DNA of 9,749 nucleotides from JACTUA01 sp035506435 (GTDB lineage: Archaea > Halobacteriota > Methanomicrobia > Methanomicrobiales > JACTUA01), in assembly GCA_035506435.1 (NCBI GenBank), contig DATJPK010000073.1, positions 1 through 9,749 on the forward strand, given 5' to 3'. The notes beneath the pieces are model-generated. The model saw nothing but the letters and a program-made list of their open reading frames with translations, did no database searches and was not told the DNA's origin. The position numbers and the translations under genes are program-made. Shown here piece by piece: positions 5,625-9,749 of this stretch; the first letter of the stretch is position 1, and each line of letters starts with the position of its first letter.

Positions 5625-5954
5625 ATGTCCGGAAGGTTCCTGCCCGAGAGGGAAGCCGCGGCGAGGCTCGGGGTTCCCCCCTCCGCGCTGAAGGCGATGA
5701 TAGAGAACGGTGAGATCGGGGCGGTGAAGAAGGGCCGCATCATGATGGTCCCGGTCTCGGACGTCGACGAGCTCCTCAGCCAGAAGCAGGGGAGGTTGGC
5801 CGGCGACCTGAGCATGGCCGAAGAGAGGTCCCTCGACGAGTTCAAGAGGAACCTCATCCAGGCGCTGGATGACCGGGTGGTGAAGCAGGCGCTCCAGAGG
5901 TGCCTCGGATGTCTTCCTCCCGCAAAGCAACCCGCAAGGGTCAGGAAGAAGTAA
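5625..5954 (+). CDS. MerR/excisionase-like helix-turn-helix protein
   Basis: A 109-residue predicted DNA-binding protein. Residues 5-50 (FLPEREAAARLGVPPSALKAMIENGEIGAVKKGR, then MVPVSDVDELL) have the layout of the short winged HTH shared by MerR-type and excisionase-family proteins: two helices, then a small basic wing. Residues 65-95 (EERSLDEFKRNLIQALDDRVVKQALQRCLGC) are likely a helix for dimerisation or partner binding. The end is basic (KQPARVRKK) and two cysteines sit close together (Cys93, Cys96). It is probably a transcription regulator; the target is unknown. The divergent YHS gene, sharing a 101-base promoter region, is the natural candidate. The start at ATG 5625 is supported by a TATA box 25 bases upstream. 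Its last 14 bases overlap the convergent zinc-ribbon frame. No integrase is nearby, so a role as phage excisionase is unlikely. Confidence 0.87.
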   Translation: MSGRFLPEREAAARLGVPPSALKAMIENGEIGAVKKGRIMMVPVSDVDELLSQKQGRLAGDLSMAEERSLDEFKRNLIQALDDRVVKQALQRCLGCLPPAKQPARVRKK

Positions 5955-6111
5955 CCCGCCCTCTTCCCCGCGAACGGGCCGGGTTCCCGCAGCCTAGTTC
6001 AACGGGAAAGAAGCAGGCGCAGTACCCGCATTCCCGGATTCCCGGGATGGTCGTCGCCGCGGTGAGGAGCGAGCCGCATCCCGGGCACCGGTAGACAGGG
6101 TCGCCTTCCAT
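5941..6111 (-). CDS. Small zinc-ribbon protein (tentative)
   Basis: A 56-residue frame starting at ATG 6111 with two cysteine knuckles: CPGCG (Cys9, Cys12) and CGYC (Cys28, Cys31), followed by ACFFP and another cysteine at 41. The spacing of about 15 residues between the pairs fits a rubredoxin-like zinc ribbon that could bind nucleic acid or protein. The tail is basic and Arg/Gly-rich (ARSRGRGR). A TATA-like CTGATATG on the minus strand lies about 25 bases upstream, which would make the transcript leaderless, as seen for other genes here. The 3' end overlaps the HTH gene by 14 bases tail to tail. The regular CxxC pairs argue that it is real; the small size and overlap leave doubt. The frame is open to 6171, with further Met codons at 6135 and 6171. 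Confidence 0.55.
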   Translation of the reverse strand: MEGDPVYRCPGCGSLLTAATTIPGIRECGYCACFFPVELGCGNPARSRGRGRVTSS

Positions 6112-6132
6112 AGGGAGACATGCCGGGGGACA

Positions 6133-6141
6133 CATATCAGG
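6133..6141 (-). promoter_or_regulatory. Possible TATA box of the zinc-ribbon gene
   Basis: The minus strand reads CCTGATATG, centred near 6136, which is 25 bases before ATG 6111. It is a weak match to the consensus, but its distance equals that of the better promoters at 3821 and 5596. Confidence 0.3.
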
Positions 6142-6193
6142 ATACTGCCGGTGCAGGGTGAAAATGAACACCCGCCCCGGATCACCGGCCGCT

Positions 6194-6517
6194 TCAGACC
6201 TGCAGTTTCGGGACCTCGAGGGCCTCCTGCAGCTCGTACCACCGGTACGCCCCGTAGAGGCCGATCGCCTCCCAGATGAATATCCCGGCGGTGAAAACCG
6301 GGAACGAGTCGAGCGCGAGAGAACCCCCGACGATCACGAAGAAGCACCCCAGCCAGGCGGCCCCTGCCGCCGCCTTTGCCTGGTTCCCGCCCCTGGCAGA
6401 ACCTCCAAGGCGGGTCTTCTGCCTGAGGGCCGACTCGATGATCCAGACGCCTCCCCCGAAGGCCGGGAAGAGGAGGACCGCGGCCATGAGGTATACGGCC
6501 GTCTCAAAAAGCGGCAA
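6194..6517 (-). CDS. Small three-helix membrane protein of unknown function
   Basis: A 107-residue integral membrane protein. Hydrophobic segments lie at about residues 6-28 (VYLMAAVLLFPAFGGGVWII), 49-69 (around AWLGCFFVIVGGSLAL) and 73-92 (VFTAGIFIWEAIGLYGAY). A basic, glycine-rich loop (RQKTRLGGSARGGNQAK) follows the first helix and probably faces the cytoplasm. The C-terminal tail (RWYELQEALEVPKLQV) is soluble. I use TTG 6517 as start because AGGAGG (6522-6527) lies 4 bases upstream. The frame is open to 6991, but that part is Arg/Gly/Pro-rich and lies across the MsrA fusion on the same strand in another frame. I do not recognise the family. It lies between the redox operon and the zinc-ribbon gene, with gaps of 182 and 82 bases, so co-transcription with either is uncertain. 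Confidence 0.8.
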   Translation of the reverse strand: MPLFETAVYLMAAVLLFPAFGGGVWIIESALRQKTRLGGSARGGNQAKAAAGAAWLGCFFVIVGGSLALDSFPVFTAGIFIWEAIGLYGAYRWYELQEALEVPKLQV

Positions 6518-6677
6518 CGTGCCTCCTCTTCCCTGACCCTGCCATGCAGGACACCCGGACATCTCCTGATCGTGCGGTTTACGCACGTTGGCGGGTGCCT
6601 GAATTAACTCTTTTGAAATCGCACCGGGCCGGCGGGCAGCAGACGGAGAAAATGCGCCGTCAGGACTGAACTGGGGG

Positions 6678-6686
6678 AAAAAGAAT
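6678..6686 (-). terminator. T-rich tract after the redox operon
   Basis: On the minus strand ATTCTTTTT appears 14 bases after the stop of the MsrA-glutaredoxin gene. Archaeal RNA polymerase stops at short U-rich runs without needing a hairpin, so this is a plausible end for the 9353-6700 transcript. It is one of few T-rich runs in this GC-rich region. Confidence 0.4.
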
Positions 6687-6699
6687 GGTTGCCGCCCGG

Positions 6700-7521
6700 T
6701 TACCCGAGCGCCTTCTGCATCTTCTTCGGGTCGAACCCGGGGATGAACTCGTCCCCGATCTGTACGACGGGCGAGCCGAGGTACCCGGTCTTTGAGACGA
6801 CCAGGTTCCTCGCCTCCTCGTCGGCGGCAAGGTCGACCTCGGTGAATTCCACGCCCCGTGCCTCCAGGAATTCCTTGACGGCCCGGCAGCCGGTACAGTG
6901 GGGCGTCGAGTACACCCGTACTACGCGGTGAACCACCGGGGCTTCGCCCCGTCGGTTTACGGAGGGACTTGCGTCCCTCGCGTTCCCCCACACCTTGTCG
7001 ATGAACCGCTCCCGCCCGGACAGGACCTTGTACTGGTGGTACCGGGCAGGGTTCTTTTTATCATAGTCCTGGTGGTACTCCTCGGCGGGATAGAAGTTCA
7101 CAAACGGCCGGATCTCCGTCGCCACGGGCCGGGCGAACTTCCCCGACTCGTCGAGCCGTTTCTTCGAGGCCTCGGCGAGCCTCTTCTGTTCCTCGTCGTG
7201 GTAGAAGATCGCGGTATGGTACTGCGACCCCCGGTCCGCAAACTGGCCCCCAGTGTCCGAGGGGTCGATTTGTTTCCAGAAGGTGTCGAGCAGGGTGTCG
7301 TACGAGACCTTACCGGGATCGTAGGTCACCTGCACGGCCTCGAGATGGCCCGTTGTCCCCGACGATACCTCCTCGTACGTCGGGTTCTCTTTCGTGCCGC
7401 CGGCATATCCCGATACCACGTCCACCACGCCTTCCACCATCCTGAACGGGGGCTGCATGCACCAGAAGCAGCCGCCCGCGAAGGTCGCCTTTTTCAGGTT
7501 CCCTGACTGTTGTCCATCCAT
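6700..7521 (-). CDS. msrA: Peptide methionine sulfoxide reductase MsrA fused to a glutaredoxin domain
   Basis: A 273-residue cytoplasmic two-domain enzyme. Residues 9-178 are MsrA, which reduces the S form of methionine sulfoxide in proteins. They show FAGGCFWCMQ with nucleophile Cys18, EGVVDVVSGYAGG, PTYEEVSSGTTGHLEAVQV, SQYHTAIFYH and FYPAEEYHQDY. Residues 200-273 are a glutaredoxin/NrdH-like domain: VRVYSTPHCTGC with active-site Cys209 and Cys212, then VEFTEVDLAADEEAR and the cis-proline strand GSPVVQIGDEFIPGFD. The fused domain probably recycles the MsrA disulfide, since no other resolving cysteine is evident in the MsrA C-terminus. The start is ATG 7521, with GGGAGAGG a few bases upstream. 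The frame is open above this, but that part lies inside the preceding gene. The linker (residues 181-199) is encoded by three adjacent hairpins. It is the third gene of the redox operon, 16 bases after the DipZ-like gene. Confidence 0.95.
   Translation of the reverse strand: MDGQQSGNLKKATFAGGCFWCMQPPFRMVEGVVDVVSGYAGGTKENPTYEEVSSGTTGHLEAVQVTYDPGKVSYDTLLDTFWKQIDPSDTGGQFADRGSQYHTAIFYHDEEQKRLAEASKKRLDESGKFARPVATEIRPFVNFYPAEEYHQDYDKKNPARYHQYKVLSGRERFIDKVWGNARDASPSVNRRGEAPVVHRVVRVYSTPHCTGCRAVKEFLEARGVEFTEVDLAADEEARNLVVSKTGYLGSPVVQIGDEFIPGFDPKKMQKALG
6926..6979. repeat. Three adjacent short hairpins inside the MsrA-glutaredoxin linker
   Basis: Three perfect inverted repeats follow each other: CGGTG-AAC-CACCG (6926-6938), GGGGC-TTC-GCCCC (6938-6950) and GAGGGAC-TTGC-GTCCCTC (6962-6979). 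They look like a REP/MITE-type palindromic unit. They fall exactly in the linker between the two enzyme domains and stay in frame. Whether copies occur elsewhere in the genome cannot be tested here. Confidence 0.6.
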
Positions 7522-7537
7522 GATGTTCCTCTCCCGA

Positions 7538-8641
7538 TTACCCAAAGGTGAAGGTATAAGCCCGGAGACCCGGCCCCGGGATGTCGAGCTCCAGGGTGTG
7601 CTCGCCGTAGGCGGTCCCCTGGACAAGGGTATACAGCCGCTCATCCCTGACCATGACCATGCCTCCGGCCACGTCGGAGCCGGAGTCAGCCGCCGGGACG
7701 GGCATCCCGTCCAGGAGGACCGAGACCGCCGTCGTGTTTGAGGCACTTGCGACCAGGTAGACGTTCTTTGCCTCGTAGATATACACGACCGACGCCTTGC
7801 CTGTCGTCTCTGCATACTGGTCGGTGATGTTCCACGTGCCGGTGAGATACAGGTCGTTGAGATGCCGTATCCCCGGCAGGGGGGACATCGTCTGGAGCCC
7901 CGCCGAACCATTCCCGTTCGCAAGGTACACGTTCTTTGCGGCCCCGAAATAGGTCTCCGGGCTCCCTACCTCGGAGAAGTTCACGGGGACGGCATTCATG
8001 GGCACGCTGGTCGTGTTCGGGATGACGAGCTGGAGCCCCAGCGCCTGGGCCCGTTCCCGGAGGAGGCCCTGGATCTGCGTCTCGGTCGTGTCATAGTCAC
8101 CCTCCCCGATATGGCGGGCCACGATGAAGCCGTCGATGTCGATCAGGTAGTCCTCGGGCCAGTACAGGTTCCCGTACGAGCTCCAGGTCGCGTAGTCATT
8201 GTCGAGGACAACGGGGTACCTGATGCCATACTTCCGGACGGCATCCCTCACGTTATTGATGTCATGCTCGAACTGGAACTCGGGGGTGTGGACCCCGATG
8301 ATCTCGAGGCCGAGGGGGTGATACTTCGCGTACCACAGGTCCAGGTACGGGATCGTGCGGACGCAGTTGATGCAGCTGTACGTCCAGAAGTCGACGAGTA
8401 TCACCTCCCTCCCTACCAGGCTGCCGATGGTGATGTTGTCCACGTTGACGAACCCCGAGGGATCCGCGATCTCCTTTGCATAGGGGTACATCTGCGCCTT
8501 GACCTCGTTGATCCCGGTCCGGTTCCCCGGCGTCACCGGTGTCCCGGTGAAGGCCCGGTTCGGGCTGTAAGGCTCGAGGGCGAGGATGGCCCCCGCGATG
8601 AGGACAAGGGCGATGACGAGCCCGACGGTCCTCCGTTCCAT
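7538..8641 (-). CDS. DipZ-like membrane-anchored thioredoxin protein with C-terminal beta domain
   Basis: A 367-residue protein placed outside the membrane by an N-terminal signal anchor (residues 6-22, VGLVIALVLIAGAILAL). Residues about 65-200 are a redoxin/TlpA-type thioredoxin fold: VDFWTYSCINCVRTIPYL with active-site Cys90 and Cys93, then GVHTPEFQFEHDINNV, YPVVLDNDYATW, YWPEDYLID and HIGEGDYDTTE. These are the hallmark phrases of DipZ. Residues about 225-367 match the DipZ C-terminal beta-sandwich, with SPETYFGAAKNVYL, AKNVYLVASA, SVLLDGMPV, DERLYTLV and the ending GLRAYTFTFG. In DipZ proteins this part is fused to CcdA; here CcdA is a separate gene immediately upstream. I use ATG 8641, five bases past the ccdA stop; an in-frame GTG at 8653 would overlap ccdA by eight. 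It probably reduces disulfides in exported proteins using electrons from CcdA. No haem c gene is seen nearby. Confidence 0.92.
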   Translation of the reverse strand: MERRTVGLVIALVLIAGAILALEPYSPNRAFTGTPVTPGNRTGINEVKAQMYPYAKEIADPSGFVNVDNITIGSLVGREVILVDFWTYSCINCVRTIPYLDLWYAKYHPLGLEIIGVHTPEFQFEHDINNVRDAVRKYGIRYPVVLDNDYATWSSYGNLYWPEDYLIDIDGFIVARHIGEGDYDTTETQIQGLLRERAQALGLQLVIPNTTSVPMNAVPVNFSEVGSPETYFGAAKNVYLANGNGSAGLQTMSPLPGIRHLNDLYLTGTWNITDQYAETTGKASVVYIYEAKNVYLVASASNTTAVSVLLDGMPVPAADSGSDVAGGMVMVRDERLYTLVQGTAYGEHTLELDIPGPGLRAYTFTFG

Positions 8642-8645
8642 GCCT

Positions 8646-9353
8646 TCAGCCACCCCCGAGGAACTGGCTGAGCCCGGGCAGGTTCGCGATGAGGAAGAGC
8701 GTCTGCGTAAAGATCAGGATGCCTATGATGACCAGGAATACCCCGAAGACGATGTTCACGTACCGGACGTACCTGGAGTACTTCCGGATCCATCCAGCCG
8801 CCTGGCCGGCGAACAGGCCGGTGATAATGAAGGGCAGCCCGAGGCCGAGGGAGTACACGAGGAGCAGGGTGAAGGCGAGGCCCGGCTGCGTCGCGGCAAA
8901 GCCGAGGATCGCACCGAGCGCCGGGCCGACGCAGGGGGTCCACCCGGCCGCAAACGCGACGCCGAAGAGGAAGGAGGCCAGGTGCCGGGACTTAACCCCG
9001 GTGATGCTGAGCCGGTGCTCCTGTTCGAGCCAGGGGACCCGGATGAGCCCGACCAGGTAGAGCCCGAAGAAGATGATGATGAGCCCGCCGATACGGGAGA
9101 GCCAGAGCTGCACCCCGTACGAGGCCGAGGCGAGGATGCCGTTCAGGAGGACCCCGAGGAGCGAGAACACGAGGGAGAACCCGGCAACGAAGAGCAGGGT
9201 CGCGAGGAGGATGTCCCACCGGCGGGAGCCGGCCTCGCCCGCCGAGGTCCCCGCGAGGTACACGAGGTAGCCCGGGACCAGGGGGAGGACGCAGGGCGCG
9301 AGGAAAGAGACGATCCCGGCGAGGAAGGCGACGAGGTAGGTTACCACTGCCAT
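8646..9353 (-). CDS. ccdA: CcdA/DsbD-type transmembrane electron carrier
   Basis: A 235-residue membrane protein of the CcdA/DsbD-beta family, with about six helices. It takes electrons from cytoplasmic thioredoxin and passes them to a redox protein outside the membrane. The two paired half-sites are visible: FLAPCVLPLVPGYLVYLAG with Cys21 in the first helix, and GWTPCVGPALGAILG with Cys141 in the fourth. These two cysteines form the shuttling disulfide. The helix after each, the basic cytoplasmic loops (GSRRWD, KSRHLAS) and the length fit the stand-alone family. The start is ATG 9353, with GGGGGT just upstream. Its stop lies within a few bases of the DipZ-like start, so the two are translationally coupled. 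In other organisms the family serves cytochrome c maturation or disulfide reduction; the partners here point to the latter. Confidence 0.95.
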   Translation of the reverse strand: MAVVTYLVAFLAGIVSFLAPCVLPLVPGYLVYLAGTSAGEAGSRRWDILLATLLFVAGFSLVFSLLGVLLNGILASASYGVQLWLSRIGGLIIIFFGLYLVGLIRVPWLEQEHRLSITGVKSRHLASFLFGVAFAAGWTPCVGPALGAILGFAATQPGLAFTLLLVYSLGLGLPFIITGLFAGQAAGWIRKYSRYVRYVNIVFGVFLVIIGILIFTQTLFLIANLPGLSQFLGGG

Positions 9354-9466
9354 GAAATGACCCCCGTGGATCTCCGGACGATCTTACCGCTTCGCCCCGT
9401 GCCGCCGGGACCCCTCAACCGTCTCCTCAGGCGGGACCACCCATGCGTATCACGGAGGCAGGGGCA

Positions 9467-9477
9467 GGGTATAAAGA
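9467..9477 (-). promoter_or_regulatory. Possible TATA box of the redox operon
   Basis: The minus strand reads TCTTTATACCC in the 170-base gap before ccdA. It predicts a start near 9445 and a leader of about 90 bases. It is the only convincing TATA-like run in the gap. The same run read on the plus strand (GGGTATAAAGA) faces no gene, so the minus-strand reading is preferred. Confidence 0.35.
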
Positions 9478-9523
9478 TTTGGCCGGGTTCTATTTCCCGG
9501 AAGTAATGGGGATTCCTGATGTT

Positions 9524-9749
9524 TTATTTAATTACTTGGAAAGAGAGTCGGGTGTATACTCCATTAGGTGCCCTGACGACAATGCTATATTGGCCGTACG
9601 ATGCAATGGAGCTAACCGTAATCTGATATTGGTACGTTGCATCGCTGCTCACCGGGGTATTTTGATTGAGTTCAGTCAAACTATATGGGTCGTATACCGT
9701 TATTGTAACGCTGGAAAATCCCTGAGCTGTCCCACGGATATAGAACACA
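9524..9749 (-). CDS. C-terminal end of a probable surface or secreted beta-sandwich protein
   Basis: The last 75 or so codons of a gene that continues past the window edge; the GTG at 9748 is an internal valine, not a start. The fragment is a repeating beta-strand pattern rich in Ser, Thr, Tyr, Val and Gln: GFSSVTITVYDPYSLTE, SSDATYQYQITV, SYGQYSIVVRAPNGVYTRLSFQVIK. This is typical of immunoglobulin-like modules at the end of S-layer or adhesin-type proteins in methanogens. No anchor or sorting motif is present at the C-terminus, which simply ends in a strand and Lys. The base composition is about 44% GC by hand count, against roughly 60-68% in neighbouring genes. Transfer, or the different amino-acid make-up of surface proteins, could explain this. 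The stop is TAA 9524-9526. Confidence 0.7.
   Translation of the reverse strand, partial: VFYIRGTAQGFSSVTITVYDPYSLTELNQNTPVSSDATYQYQITVSSIASYGQYSIVVRAPNGVYTRLSFQVIK

Noticed and set aside
5625..5954. Excisionase of an integrated element
   Set aside because: The HTH resembles excisionases, but no integrase, attachment repeat or phage gene is in the window and the neighbours are housekeeping genes. A chromosomal regulator is more likely.
6938..6979. Start of a CRISPR or other regular repeat array
   Set aside because: The three hairpins differ in sequence and there is no repeat-spacer periodicity.
6518..6991. N-terminal extension of the small membrane protein
   Set aside because: The added 158 residues are Arg/Gly/Pro-rich, overlap the MsrA fusion in another frame and cover its stop region. 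An AGGAGG site before TTG 6517 supports the short form.
7862..8671. A 269-codon plus-strand frame opposite the DipZ-like gene
   Set aside because: It has no recognisable domain. The minus strand shows the CINC thioredoxin site and the DipZ C-terminal signature.
8586..9506. A 306-codon plus-strand frame opposite ccdA
   Set aside because: It is extremely rich in Glu, Asp, Gly and Arg, as expected from the complement of hydrophobic GC-rich codons. CcdA on the minus strand is certain.

Overview
The window looks like the chromosome of a GC-rich methanogenic archaeon, most likely order Methanomicrobiales. The strongest evidence is an Ftr gene (formylmethanofuran:tetrahydromethanopterin formyltransferase), an archaeal-type PheS, TATA-box promoters placed so that several transcripts would start at or next to the start codon, and GGAGG/GGTG ribosome sites on genes inside operons. 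No rRNA, tRNA, CRISPR array, transposase or integrase is visible. Gene spacing is tight, and no stretch without a gene exceeds 300 bases.

Layout. Bases 1-372 hold the 3' end of pheS (+). Bases 427-1008 hold two tandem paralogous small proteins of unknown function, each with its own TATA box, followed by a five-repeat HEAT protein (1049-1558). Facing it is a PP2C-type serine/threonine phosphatase (1572-2318, minus). Divergent from the phosphatase is a cytoplasmic trypsin-fold serine protease (2519-3523, +). Directly behind the protease lies an 84-residue protein (3542-3796) that resembles the protease's own N-terminal domain.

Next is a two-gene unit (3854-5319, +): a 5-formyltetrahydrofolate cyclo-ligase homologue whose stop codon overlaps the ftr start by one base. 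Convergent to ftr is a 60-residue YHS-domain metal-binding protein (5341-5523, minus). Divergent from that is a 109-residue winged/MerR-like helix-turn-helix protein (5625-5954, +). A short zinc-ribbon protein (5941-6111, minus) and a three-helix membrane protein (6194-6517, minus) follow.

Bases 6700-9353 (minus) form a thiol-redox operon, read in the order ccdA, a DipZ-like extracytoplasmic thioredoxin protein, and an MsrA-glutaredoxin fusion. CcdA would carry electrons across the membrane, the anchored thioredoxin domain would use them outside the cell, and the MsrA fusion would repair oxidised methionine in the cytoplasm. The linker of the fusion is encoded by three adjacent short hairpins. 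The window ends with the C-terminus of a probable surface protein (9524-9749, minus), whose base composition (about 44% GC by hand count) is clearly lower than that of everything before it.

The most interesting points are the protease with a free-standing copy of its N-terminal domain, the coupling of a folate-type cyclo-ligase to the methanogenesis enzyme Ftr, the hairpin-built linker of MsrA-Grx, and the DipZ module split into two genes. All functional calls rest on motif recognition by eye; no database search was run.
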